From: Methanosarcinaceae archaeon
GTDB taxonomy: Archaea; Halobacteriota; Methanosarcinia; Methanosarcinales; Methanosarcinaceae
Direction of reading: 5' to 3'
DNA: 33,898 nt
NCBI GenBank assembly: GCA_016926455.1
Contig: JAFGOO010000103.1
Span: 1-33,898, forward strand
The translations under genes and the position numbers were made by a program. Positions within the stretch are counted from its first letter, which is position 1, and each line of letters starts with the position of its first letter. The notes under the pieces were generated by a model that was not told the DNA's origin, searched no databases, and saw nothing but the letters and a program-made list of their open reading frames with translations. Below, piece after piece: positions 24,771 through 32,990 of this stretch.

Positions 24771-24950
24771 CTAAATAGAAACCATATATTCATATGATAA
24801 TATTGCCAGAAAAATGAAATAATAGGCAAAAAGCCCTGTTATCCGTTCTATCATTCTTAGAAGTTCTTCTCTTCCTAGAAAAAGAGTGAACAATATTATC
24901 AAAGTAGTGATAATCAATGGAATGATGATGTACAAGCGAGTATTTTTCAT
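24771..24950 (-). pseudogene. N-terminal part of the split ferric-reductase-like gene
   Basis: From ATG 24950 the reverse strand reads MKNTRLYIIIPLIITTLIIL, a second hydrophobic segment (GLFAYYFIFLAILSYEYM), and then within the element VSI and a stop at 24771. The host part ends at 24782/24783. An AAAGGGGG ribosome binding site lies about 10 bp upstream. Two membrane helices missing from the 8669-9090 fragment are supplied here. If translated, it would be a 59-aa stub. Confidence 0.75.
24782..24790. repeat. Right attachment core (attR)
   Basis: CCATATATT identical to 9082-9090, followed by host gene sequence CATATGATAATATTG. Read on the reverse strand it supplies the TAT ATG codons at which the two halves of the interrupted gene join. 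Confidence 0.8.
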
Positions 24951-25004
24951 AGGACATAAACCCCCTTTAATAATTAGCCTTTATTGATAATAAAGTAAAG
25001 GTAC

Positions 25005-25166
25005 TTGAATTTAATACGTGGAGATTTTGATTTCTTTAATATTGTGGAAGAAGACCGCGAAATTACCGTATCAAGAGCCGTTTTTGAACTAGCATCACGA
25101 GGTAGTATCAGGACACAAACCTTTACTGCAATACCAATTGACAAGTTCATCGAATCACTCGAATAA
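25005..25166 (+). pseudogene. Short coding-like remnant (about 53 codons)
   Basis: An open frame after a stop at 24996-24998 reads NLIRGDFDFFNIVEEDREIT then VSRAVFELASRGSIRTQTFT and ends DKFIESLE. The composition is protein-like, but only TTG (25005) is available as a start and no ribosome binding site is seen. It may be the 3' end of a lost gene. The family is not recognised. Confidence 0.3.
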
Positions 25167-25250
25167 GAGAATCTAATTATAGGGAATGGATTTACTAGCA
25201 CAGTTCAATTAATTTGAAAAATCAGAAAAAAACAGTTTTCTAGATCCTTC

Positions 25251-25907
25251 TCATTTTCCTGAAAAATCCAAATCAAGCAAATATTTTATCAGGATTTCAT
25301 GATTATTAATGATCAGGTCTGCAGATTTGAGTTTTGATTTATCGATATAGACCGGAACAGCAACACAGTACAATCCAGCCCTTTTTGCAGATTCAACACC
25401 CATCACTGCATTTTCAATAACGATACATTCGCTTTTATCTATATCTAGCATCTCGAGGGCTTTAAGAAAGGGGTCCGGAGCAGGTTTTCCTTTAGTTATA
25501 TCCTCACCTGTAATGACCACATCAAAAGTATGGGGGAACATCTTACCAATTATATTATGCACAATGTTCCTGTCAGAGCCGGAAACTACGGCAAGTAGGA
25601 ACCTCTTCTTTAGTATAGCAAGGCATTCAGGCATTTCCTCAAAAGTCTTTAGTTCAGAAATCCTATTAAATTCCTCCCTGTACATAAGCACAATTTCCTC
25701 AGGGTCAAAAGTTTTGGAGGTGGGCTGGCCTTTTTCTAGAAGGTATCGAACTATCTCTATGGTCTGAGAACCTTCCAAATCATAGATATCCTGTTTATCC
25801 ATCTTAACTCCGATGGAATCAAAAACATTCTTTATGGAGGTGGCATGATAGGGCATAGAATCCACAAGCACACCATCCATATCGAAGATCAATGCCTTCA
25901 ATGGCAT
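25251..25907 (-). CDS. HAD-superfamily phosphatase (beta-phosphoglucomutase-like)
   Basis: A 218-aa HAD hydrolase of the phosphoglycolate phosphatase/beta-phosphoglucomutase group. Motif I is FDMDGVLVDS (residues 8-17) with the two catalytic Asp. A helical cap follows (about 18-85), then motif II VVSGSD, motif III Lys in GKPAPDPFLKAL, and motif IV ENAVMGVESAKRAG. ATG 25907 is chosen because GAGGGG is well spaced upstream; an in-frame ATG at 25925 would overlap that site. The substrate cannot be told from sequence. Confidence 0.88.
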   Translation of the reverse strand: MPLKALIFDMDGVLVDSMPYHATSIKNVFDSIGVKMDKQDIYDLEGSQTIEIVRYLLEKGQPTSKTFDPEEIVLMYREEFNRISELKTFEEMPECLAILKKRFLLAVVSGSDRNIVHNIIGKMFPHTFDVVITGEDITKGKPAPDPFLKALEMLDIDKSECIVIENAVMGVESAKRAGLYCVAVPVYIDKSKLKSADLIINNHEILIKYLLDLDFSGK

Positions 25908-26149
25908 TTCAGTTCCCCTCTTCAAACCTTGGCCTCTTGAAATATGATTTCTTTTATATCTTCAGTCATAAAAAACACATTGCCTCTATAAAACAATCTA
26001 TCGGTTTACTTAATTAATCTGTCCCTAATGTTTGTTCAGATACTCCCACAGTTTAGACTCAACAGGCAGTATCCCAAAATTGCTTTTATAAAAACTTCAA
26101 AAATACATTAAATAACATTAAAATACATTGAAAACATTTAGCAAGAAAT

Positions 26150-28012
26150 ATGACAGCACAAAAAGAACATTATATGACACCACACGAAGTGGCTAAGAGA
26201 CTTAATGTGGAAACAAGGACTATCCATAAATGGCTTCGCGATGGAACAATGGATGGATTAAAGGTTGGGAGGCTCTGGAGAATCCCCAAATCCCAGCTTG
26301 AAAGTATAGAAAAAGAAAACAACTACCAAAAAATTCATCCCCCTTTAAACGGGAATGAACTTTCCAGAAATATGAGCAATTACGATAAAACCAGGAAAAT
26401 CTGGACAAACGAGGTACCTGAATATTTCAATTTTGGATATGATGTAATTGATGCCTGGGCAAAGGAAGATCGCAACAAACTTGCAATGATCTGGGTCAAT
26501 CAACATGGTGAAGAAAAGAAGTACACCTTCAGGGACCTGATGAAATACTCCAACCAAGCAGCAAATATTCTTCTCAAATACGGAATTAACAAAGGAGATA
26601 GAGTAATCATAATGCTTAACCGGGTGCCTGAATGGTGGGTCTTTGTAATTGCATTGATCAAACTTGGTGCTGTTGTGTGCCCATGTCCAACGCTTCTCAC
26701 CCCAAGTGATCTTCAGTACAGGGTCAATCAAGGTAAGTTCAAGATGATAATAACTGACATAGAAAATACCTACAAGGTTGAAGAGGTATGTGCATATTGT
26801 TCTTCACTTACATCACGGATGGTCGTTGATGGTGAACTGGATGGATGGGCAAGCTACCCATACGAACTTCTGTATCCTGCTCCAGTGTCTCATCATTCGG
26901 TTTCCATGCCTGCATTAACCCGTTCAACTGATCCAATGCTTATTTACTTTACTTCAGGAACAACAGGCAAAGCTAAAATGGCACTTCATGACAACAGTTA
27001 TCCGTTGGGCCATAAAGTAACTGCACAACTCTGGCAGGATATAACAGAAAACGACCTTCATTTTACTTTTTCTGATACCGGATGGGCAAAATGTGCATGG
27101 GGTAAAATATTCGGTCAATGGATTGCAGGTTCATGCCTTCTGATATACGATACACGTGGAAAGTTCAAGGCAACAGAAATACTTCCACTTATTGAAAAAT
27201 ATGAAGTAACAACATTCTGTTGTCCTCCGACCGTCTACAGGATGCTTATTCTTGCAGATTTGAGCAAGTTCGACTTAACACAGCTCAGACATTGCTGTAG
27301 TGCAGGCGAACCATTAAACCCAGAAGTAATAAAAGTATGGAGAGAAGGTACAAATCTTACAATCTATGAAGGATACGGGCAGACAGAAACATGTTGTGCA
27401 ATTGCATCATTTGCATGTATGGAAAACAAACCGGGTTCAATGGGGAAGCCATCTCCAGGATGGAACATTGAACTTCACGATGATAATGGAAAACCTGTAA
27501 AAACGTTAGAAGAGGGCAGGATTGCAATTTCACTTAATCCACGACCAGTTGGACTTCTTGTAGGGTATCTCAATGATGACGAAGAAAATGCGAAATCGTT
27601 CCAGAACGGTTTCTATTACACTGGAGACAAGGCATACATGGACGAAGATGGATACTTCTGGTTTGTTGGCCGTAATGATGATGTCATCAAAAGTTCAGGA
27701 TACCGTATCGGACCTTTTGAAGTGGAAAGTGCGCTCCTTGAACACCCTGCTGTGCAGGAATCCGCTGTAATTGGATCACCGGATAATATCCGAGGTATGA
27801 TTGTCAAGGCATTTGTGGTATTGAATGAAGGTTGTGAAGCTTCGGATTCATTAGTAAAAGAGCTTCAAAATCATGTGAAGAACACAACAGCACCATATAA
27901 ATATCCACGTTCTATTGAGTTTGTAGAAGAACTACCCAAGACAATTGGAGGCAAGATTAAACGCAAAGATCTTCGCGACATGGAAATTGATAAATTAAAA
28001 AAAGGTGCTTGA
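26150..28012 (+). CDS. AMP-forming acyl-CoA synthetase fused to an N-terminal excisionase-type HTH
   Basis: A 620-aa protein. Residues about 8-52 (MTPHEVAKRLNVETRTIHKW then LRDGTMDGLKVGRLWRIPKS) form a MerR/excisionase-type DNA-binding HTH. The rest is an ANL adenylating enzyme: P-loop YFTSGTTGKAKMA (about 267-279), YEGYGQTE (about 405-412), YTGDKAYMDEDGYFWFVGR hinge region, and a C-terminal Lys in GGKIKR (about 603-608). These enzymes activate acetate or medium-chain and branched acids with ATP and CoA. Methanosarcina has related medium-chain enzymes. The frame is continuous, so the fusion is real in this sequence. The terminator at 28030-28057 follows. Confidence 0.88.
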   Translation: MTAQKEHYMTPHEVAKRLNVETRTIHKWLRDGTMDGLKVGRLWRIPKSQLESIEKENNYQKIHPPLNGNELSRNMSNYDKTRKIWTNEVPEYFNFGYDVIDAWAKEDRNKLAMIWVNQHGEEKKYTFRDLMKYSNQAANILLKYGINKGDRVIIMLNRVPEWWVFVIALIKLGAVVCPCPTLLTPSDLQYRVNQGKFKMIITDIENTYKVEEVCAYCSSLTSRMVVDGELDGWASYPYELLYPAPVSHHSVSMPALTRSTDPMLIYFTSGTTGKAKMALHDNSYPLGHKVTAQLWQDITENDLHFTFSDTGWAKCAWGKIFGQWIAGSCLLIYDTRGKFKATEILPLIEKYEVTTFCCPPTVYRMLILADLSKFDLTQLRHCCSAGEPLNPEVIKVWREGTNLTIYEGYGQTETCCAIASFACMENKPGSMGKPSPGWNIELHDDNGKPVKTLEEGRIAISLNPRPVGLLVGYLNDDEENAKSFQNGFYYTGDKAYMDEDGYFWFVGRNDDVIKSSGYRIGPFEVESALLEHPAVQESAVIGSPDNIRGMIVKAFVVLNEGCEASDSLVKELQNHVKNTTAPYKYPRSIEFVEELPKTIGGKIKRKDLRDMEIDKLKKGA

Positions 28013-28029
28013 TCAATATATTTTTTAGG

Positions 28030-28057
28030 AGCGGGTAAAGGCTAATCCCCGCTTTTT
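28030..28057 (+). terminator. Hairpin terminator after the acyl-CoA synthetase
   Basis: AGCGGG (28030-28035) pairs with CCCGCT (28048-28053), followed by a T run (to 28057). A stem-loop plus poly-T end. Confidence 0.6.
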
Positions 28058-28132
28058 CAAAGGTTGGATACAGCCCTTTAATATCCTCAAAACCATTAAT
28101 ATCCGTATATATTTAATATATATTCTGAGATT

Positions 28133-28265
28133 GGGGCTAAAATCTCTTCGTAAAATTGATAGAACCCTATCACTTGAGTGATGGGAGTAATTACAATGGT
28201 GGGTTAAAGGGGCTAAAAACCCACTCTATTTATTTCTTGGATAAATTGAAAGATTTAAATAACAC
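28133..28265 (+). promoter_or_regulatory. sufC promoter and operator-like repeats
   Basis: The region before sufC holds two copies of GGGGCTAAAA (28133-28142 and 28209-28218), an inverted repeat ATCACT-TG-AGTGAT (28169-28182), and a TGGGTT/AACCCA pair (28200-28223). A TATA-like GATTTAAATAAC lies at about 28252-28263, about 36 bp before the ATG. These may bind an iron- or sulfur-responsive regulator; the sensor is unknown. Confidence 0.4.
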
Positions 28266-28298
28266 AACTCTTCTCCTTTCAGTCAAAGGAGGAAGTTT

Positions 28299-29045
28299 AT
28301 GCTGGAGATAAACAATCTGTCAGTTGAGGTTGGGGGCAAGAGGATACTAACCAACATTAACCTGCGTGTAGAAATGGGTTACACTCATGTGCTGTTTGGA
28401 CCAAACGGGGCAGGCAAATCCGCACTTCTGATGACGATAATGGGATTTTCTGGTTACAATGCTGTAGAAGGGGAAATAATCTTCAAGGGAGAAGATATCA
28501 CCCATATGCCTGTGAATGAAAGGGCAAAGTTAGGAATTGGCGTCATGACACAGAGACCGCCGAATATGACGGGCATAAAGCTTGGTGAATTTGTAAAGCT
28601 GGTGTCCAAAAAAAATATTAATCCTGAGGAACTTGCCAAACCCCTTGACATGATCCGTTTCCTTGACAGGGATATAAATGTTGGTTTTTCCGGGGGTGAG
28701 ATAAAGAGGTCCGAACTTCTGCAGTTAGCCGCCCAGAAACCAGATCTCTACCTTCTTGATGAGCCGGAGTCCGGCGTGGACCTTGTGAGCATCGAGCAGA
28801 TAGGGTCCACTATAAAAAAACTGCTCTTCGGAGATGCAACATGTGCCGGGGAACGCCGCAAAAAAGGGAAATCTGCCTTGATAATTACGCACACTGGACA
28901 GATACTTGACTATGTGGAGGCAGATAAGGGCTATGTGCTTTCCAATGGTATGATGTTGTGTACCGGCAACCCGCGCGAACTTCTGAATCAGATAAAATCA
29001 AAGGGTTATAAGGGATGTATCAGATGCAATCGAGAAATGAGTTAA
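28299..29045 (+). CDS. sufC: Fe-S cluster assembly ATPase SufC
   Basis: A 248-aa ABC ATPase. Walker A FGPNGAGKSALL (about residues 33-44), signature GFSGGEIKRSE (about 130-140), Walker B LYLLDEPESGVD (about 150-161), and H-loop His in ITHTGQ. The DEPESGVD sequence and the insertion after Walker B are typical of SufC. A CIRC pair near the C terminus (about 241-244) could touch a cluster or metal. Ribosome binding site AGGAGG. It overlaps sufB. SufC powers the SufBC scaffold that assembles [Fe-S] clusters, abundant in methanogens. Confidence 0.9.
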   Translation: MLEINNLSVEVGGKRILTNINLRVEMGYTHVLFGPNGAGKSALLMTIMGFSGYNAVEGEIIFKGEDITHMPVNERAKLGIGVMTQRPPNMTGIKLGEFVKLVSKKNINPEELAKPLDMIRFLDRDINVGFSGGEIKRSELLQLAAQKPDLYLLDEPESGVDLVSIEQIGSTIKKLLFGDATCAGERRKKGKSALIITHTGQILDYVEADKGYVLSNGMMLCTGNPRELLNQIKSKGYKGCIRCNREMS

Positions 29046-30247
29046 AGAAGAGAGCAGAAAGTGCAATCAAAAAAAGTGCTGCTTATGGTGAGGATTTCGA
29101 TCTTGATACGCTTGGAATCGCTTCAACTGAGATAGCGACCAGTGAGAACCTTCAAGACCTAGATACAGAAACCAAGAAAAAACTTCTGAATGTTGGTGTG
29201 GTTCCGAGCGGAGAGGGAAGGGTGGGGAGCTTTTTGATGCTGGATAATGCGATATCGCATAAATCGCTCTATGACAGTAGTTTAGAACTGATGTCAACTC
29301 ACGAAGCAATGGAAAAGTACTATTGGCTCAAGGACTACTCATGGAAACTAGTGGCTGTGGACACTGATAAATATACGGCAACAAGTTATCTCGAAAATGC
29401 CAATGGTTATTTTATCCGTGCACCTGCCGGTCAAAAAGCAAAATTGCCGGTCCAGACCTGCTTGCTTCTCGGAAGCAGGAATGTTTCCCAGACCGTTCAT
29501 AATATTATAATCGTTGAAGAGGGAGCAGAACTTGACGTCATCACAGGCTGTGCCACAAAAAACGGAATAGAAAAAGCAATGCATCTTGGAATATCTGAAA
29601 TGTACGTAAAAAAAGGTGCAACCCTTAACTTTACCATGATACATAACTGGGCAGAGCAAGTGGGAGTACGACCTCGGACTGTGGTGCATCTTGAAGAGGG
29701 TGCTACTTTCATCAGCAATTACATCAGCCTTAAGCCAGTAAGGTCGATCCAGAGCTATCCCACGGTTAAGCTGGAAGGCAGGGGAGCGGTCACAAGACTC
29801 AGTACCATCGCTGTTGCACACCCCGGATCGGAACTTGATCTTGGCAGCAGAGCAGTATTCAATGCACCTGACACAAGGGCAGAGCTAATTTCAAGGACTA
29901 TCACCACCGGCGGGAAGATAATAGCCAGAGGGGAAATGATAGGTAATGCAATTAATGCGAAGGGGCACCTTGAATGCAGAGGTCTTGTTTTGAGTAACGA
30001 AGGGATGCAGCGTGCAATCCCAATTCTGGAAGCAAATGTTGAGGACATCGAACTGACCCATGAGGCTGCAGTTGGGAAAATAGCACGTGATCAAGTGGAG
30101 TACCTAATGGCAAGGGGTCTTAGCGAGGACGAAGCTGTTGGAATGATAGTACGTGGGTTCCTCGACTTTGGTATGCGTGGCATCCCTGAAGAGCTAAAAG
30201 ATGATATCGATAAGACGATTTCACAGATCGGTATGAAGGCAATGTAG
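29015..30247 (+). CDS. sufB: Fe-S cluster scaffold protein SufB/SufD
   Basis: A 410-aa SufB/SufD-family scaffold, with a right-handed beta-helix core (VEEGAELDVITGCATKNGIE region) and a C-terminal helical domain (HEAAVGKIARDQVEYLMARG, LSEDEAVGMIVRGF) that docks on SufC. The start is ATG 29015 or 29024; both have a GGG-type ribosome binding site 9 bp upstream, and both overlap sufC. Many methanogens keep only SufB and SufC, as here, with no SufS or SufE nearby. Confidence 0.9.
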   Translation: MYQMQSRNELKKRAESAIKKSAAYGEDFDLDTLGIASTEIATSENLQDLDTETKKKLLNVGVVPSGEGRVGSFLMLDNAISHKSLYDSSLELMSTHEAMEKYYWLKDYSWKLVAVDTDKYTATSYLENANGYFIRAPAGQKAKLPVQTCLLLGSRNVSQTVHNIIIVEEGAELDVITGCATKNGIEKAMHLGISEMYVKKGATLNFTMIHNWAEQVGVRPRTVVHLEEGATFISNYISLKPVRSIQSYPTVKLEGRGAVTRLSTIAVAHPGSELDLGSRAVFNAPDTRAELISRTITTGGKIIARGEMIGNAINAKGHLECRGLVLSNEGMQRAIPILEANVEDIELTHEAAVGKIARDQVEYLMARGLSEDEAVGMIVRGFLDFGMRGIPEELKDDIDKTISQIGMKAM

Positions 30248-30361
30248 AAGACTTTTGTGATGGATTGTATTAGCATCAAACAACTGTTATATATGAGAAT
30301 ATTAATATGCAATATAAACAAAGATATTAATTTTAATAACAATATATATTGGTGTGAATAA

Positions 30362-31216
30362 ATGAACCATAAAACAATTGCCATTTTTCTGGCAGTTATG
30401 ATGTTGATGTCAATTTTGCCAATTTTCTTTAGCGGCTCTTCGAAATATTCAAACGAGGATGAATCTTCTGTTCCACTCAGTGCACCGGGATTTGATACAA
30501 TTGCTGGAAGTCATGTGAGCCATGAATTAAATTCAATTGCAGATGGTTTGTCCATTGCTCCGCAGGGTGTTTCCTCTGCACATTATCTCGATGTTTCAAG
30601 AATCAACGGCACTCCCCTTGAATCTCTTCTTGCCAATTTGATACCCCCGTATGAGATGTATAATGCCAAGGTAAGTAAAACATTTTATGCGGATTACACT
30701 AACGAACAGTCCTGGTTTCAACTGCATACGATCTCTCCAGAGATAATTGCCTTTGACTACTGGGTATCCCCAACACCTTACAATGGATACCAGTTTTTGG
30801 TTCGTATTACTAACGATTACAGGATAGGTAATGTAGTTGGAACTCCCATGATGTATGGTCCACAGAAAAATGTAGAGAGCGTAATTGATGTCTTATCAGG
30901 AAATGTTAAAAAATCCAGTGACTTTGATCATATACTAAGCTATGTGGAGATGGGAGCTGAATTTCAGCGTGTAGATTCAATTACAGACGGTTTTGCAGAC
31001 CAGTTTTACGTGGATTTGAAGAAACTCGCAGATGGACGATATTCCAGAACGGTGGTCTATCTGAATCCAAGTAACAGTACACTCGAAAACATTACAAAGC
31101 TTCAGGCAAACAGCACAGAGCGAGGAATCATATACGATGTAACCACTGATGGCGATATAACAAAAGTGGAAATAACATCTGATGTAATGAGTGTTATCTC
31201 TGAATCATGGGTTTGA
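30362..31216 (+). CDS. Secreted or membrane-anchored protein of unknown function
   Basis: A 284-aa protein. Residues 4-25 (KTIAIFLAVMMLMSILPIFF) form a signal peptide or N-terminal anchor without a clear lipobox. The rest is predicted extracellular, with N-glycosylation-type sites (NGT, NST, NIT) near residues 81 and 240-255. Repeated blocks such as HYLDVSRINGTPLESLLANL suggest a compact beta/alpha domain. No family is recognised. It has its own AT-rich promoter (30295-30355) and precedes the MoeB-like gene. Confidence 0.75.
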   Translation: MNHKTIAIFLAVMMLMSILPIFFSGSSKYSNEDESSVPLSAPGFDTIAGSHVSHELNSIADGLSIAPQGVSSAHYLDVSRINGTPLESLLANLIPPYEMYNAKVSKTFYADYTNEQSWFQLHTISPEIIAFDYWVSPTPYNGYQFLVRITNDYRIGNVVGTPMMYGPQKNVESVIDVLSGNVKKSSDFDHILSYVEMGAEFQRVDSITDGFADQFYVDLKKLADGRYSRTVVYLNPSNSTLENITKLQANSTERGIIYDVTTDGDITKVEITSDVMSVISESWV

Positions 31217-31278
31217 GATCTGTAAATCTCAAGTCATGGTTTCTTCAAATATAGTAAAATAAACCAGGATGGATTATA

Positions 31279-32067
31279 ATGACAGGTGGACTTAACGATG
31301 AACAGAGACGTCGCTATGCCAGACACATTGTTCTGCCTGATATTGGCGAGGATGGACAAATAAAGTTGTTGGGTTCTAGTGTTCTCTGTATAGGTGCGGG
31401 AGGATTGGGGTCACCTGTAATCCAGTATCTTGCAGCAGCTGGCGTTGGGACGCTAGGAATCGCAGATGATGATATTGTGGACTTTAGCAATCTCCAGAGG
31501 CAGGTGATACATGCTGGTAATCTGGATTTGCTAAAAGTAGAGTCTGCAGCAGAGTTTGTGAGAAAACTGAATACTGATGTTACTGTTAAGACTTATGAAG
31601 ACCGGATAACCCCTGATAATATAATGGATATAATCACGGATTATGACATGGTGGTGGATGCATCCGATAATTTCGCAACCCGTTATCTTATGAACGATGC
31701 TTGCGTACTTGCAGGCAAGCCGCTTGCGCATGGCAGTATATTTCAGTTCGAAGGGCAGGTAATGACAATTCTTCCCCATGAAGGCCCATGCTACAGGTGC
31801 CTTTTCGAAAAGGCGCCACCTCCAGAAATGACTAGAACATGCCAGGAAGCAGGTGTGATTGGAGTACTTCCCGGGGTCATTGGTGTGATCCAGGCAACAG
31901 AGGTAATCAAATATCTCATTGGAATTGGTGAATTACTCGCAGGGCGCATGATATACTATGATGCACTGAAGATGACGTTCGATGAGATAAGTATTAAGAA
32001 GAACCCAAATTGCCCGCTATGCGGCGAGGATCCAAGAATTACATTCATTGAATCCAATAAATATTAA
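31279..32067 (+). CDS. ThiF/MoeB/HesA-family E1-like adenylyltransferase
   Basis: A 262-aa E1-like enzyme that adenylates the C terminus of a ubiquitin-like sulfur carrier (MoaD, ThiS or SAMP). Landmarks are RYARHIVLPDIG, nucleotide-binding GAGGLGSPV (about residues 39-47), DDDIVDFSNLQRQ, Asp in VDASDNFATRY, and the zinc cysteines CYRC (about 172-175) and CPLC (about 248-251). A Cys in TCQEAGV may be the transfer cysteine. Substrate cannot be assigned: molybdopterin, thiamine or SAMP-type tRNA thiolation are all possible. Confidence 0.9.
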   Translation: MTGGLNDEQRRRYARHIVLPDIGEDGQIKLLGSSVLCIGAGGLGSPVIQYLAAAGVGTLGIADDDIVDFSNLQRQVIHAGNLDLLKVESAAEFVRKLNTDVTVKTYEDRITPDNIMDIITDYDMVVDASDNFATRYLMNDACVLAGKPLAHGSIFQFEGQVMTILPHEGPCYRCLFEKAPPPEMTRTCQEAGVIGVLPGVIGVIQATEVIKYLIGIGELLAGRMIYYDALKMTFDEISIKKNPNCPLCGEDPRITFIESNKY

Positions 32068-32174
32068 ATTTAAATTGTGATGTCGGATCTGGATGACAGC
32101 ATAAATGGCAATCAACCCAAAGGTTTATCAATTATCGTGCAATATGGATGTTGCACTTAATTGGAAGGTTAGGA

Positions 32175-32248
32175 GGGCCCGTGGTCTAGCTGGTTATGAC
32201 GTCGCCTTGACATGGCGGAGGTCCTGAGTTCGAATCTCAGCGGGCCCA
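32175..32248 (+). tRNA. tRNA-Val (GAC)
   Basis: Acceptor GGGCCCG pairs with CGGGCCC. The anticodon stem TCGCC/GGCGG holds the loop TTGACAT, giving anticodon GAC. The T arm contains TTCGAAT. CCA is not encoded. Confidence 0.93.
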
Positions 32249-32322
32249 TTTTCAAAAAATGAACAGTATTCGATACATTTAAATCAAGATACTACAATTT
32301 AGGTGCAAAACGTGCTCTTCGT

Positions 32323-32398
32323 GCCCAGGTAGCTCAGTTGGGAGAGCGCTGCCCTGAAGAGGCAGTTGTCCCCGGTTCAAGTCCGGGTCTGGGCACCA
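32323..32398 (+). tRNA. tRNA-Phe (GAA)
   Basis: Acceptor GCCCAGG pairs with TCTGGGC. The anticodon stem CTGCC/GGCAG holds the loop CTGAAGA, giving anticodon GAA. The T arm contains TTCAAGT. The discriminator A is followed by an encoded CCA (32396-32398). A TATA-like TTTAAAT lies about 45 bp upstream. Confidence 0.93.
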
Positions 32399-32411
32399 AA
32401 ATAAAAGAAGC

Positions 32412-32483
32412 ACACCAGTAGTGTAGCGGTTATCACCGGGCGTTGCCAACGCTCGAACCCGGGTTCGAATCCCGGCTGGTGTA
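32412..32483 (+). tRNA. tRNA-Gly (GCC)
   Basis: Acceptor ACACCAG pairs with CTGGTGT. The anticodon stem GGGCG/CGCTC (one wobble) holds the loop TTGCCAA, giving anticodon GCC. The T arm contains TTCGAAT. It is only 13 bp after tRNA-Phe, so the two are probably co-transcribed. CCA not encoded. Confidence 0.9.
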
Positions 32484-32635
32484 TAGACAGATTATGGATA
32501 CACCCATTTAAACACTTCAATAAAATAGGAAAAATATAACGTATAAACCACTATTATTTTTTGATTCGTTGTTACTGTTTTATTTGACTGTTAATTATTT
32601 AGCAAAGTATTTTCAATTCCTAGTTTTGAAAAAAA

Positions 32636-32877
32636 TTATTCATCAATGTGATTAATAACTATAGGCTGTTCGTTTTTGGATGACGAAAGAGATTCTCTTA
32701 AATCAGCAGCCTTCTCTTTCTGTTCTCTGTTGTATTTGCCTATAAATTCAGCCAATGCTATGTTTACGAGATTCGACATGCTGCTGAAATCTTTGGCTAC
32801 AACTAGCTCTTCTGCTTTCCTTTTCAAATAAGGAGTTACAGTTGCATGAATTGATTCTTTTTTTGCTTGATTACCAT
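32636..32877 (-). pseudogene. Ribbon-helix-helix (CopG-like) protein with frame break in a poly-A run
   Basis: The protein frame reads ESIHATVTPYLKRKAEELVV ... FSSMSNLVNIALAEFIGKYN, the strand-helix-helix layout of a CopG/MetJ-type DNA-binding protein, with a charged helical tail. In this frame no ATG is available. ATG 32877 (MVIKQK) is one base out of frame, separated by a run of seven A (reverse strand, plus positions 32858-32864). One added A would restore a 79-residue or so protein. Either a TTG start at 32827 is used (too short for the fold), or this is a frameshift, slippage site or sequence error. Confidence 0.55.
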
Positions 32878-32929
32878 TACATTATCATAACATCTCTATA
32901 ACATATAAAAGAAACTAGAAATATTATAA

Positions 32930-32990
32930 CATAATTATGACATAATTATTATATTTATATAAGTTTAAGTTTACGTCATAATTATGTCAT
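32930..32990. promoter_or_regulatory. Three CATAATTATG-type palindromes, likely operators
   Basis: CATAATTATG at 32930-32939, CATAATTATT at 32941-32950, and CATAATTATG at 32977-32986 inside GTCATAATTATGTCAT. They lie directly upstream of the reverse-strand ribbon-helix-helix gene; the third overlaps the 3' end of the next gene. The TATA-like element TATATAAG lies between them. This suggests autoregulation by the ribbon-helix-helix protein. Confidence 0.5.

Larger units (their letters stand above)
9082..24790. mobile_element. Integrated 15.7-kb provirus-like element
   Basis: The boundaries are set by the shared 9-bp core CCATATATT at both ends and by the broken host gene that fits together when the element is removed. 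The cargo is an integrase, an excisionase-like protein, two AbrB-like regulators, a primase-helicase, repeat arrays that look like an origin, and a long operon of membrane and surface proteins. No capsid, portal, terminase or tail gene is recognised. The content suggests an enveloped archaeal virus or virus-like plasmid. That it is a virus is inference; that it is an integrated element is well supported. Confidence 0.88.

Noticed and set aside
24974-25201. A 75-codon reverse frame left of the HAD gene
   Set aside because: The opposite strand reads as a more protein-like remnant (25005-25166); the reverse frame is serine-rich antisense sequence.
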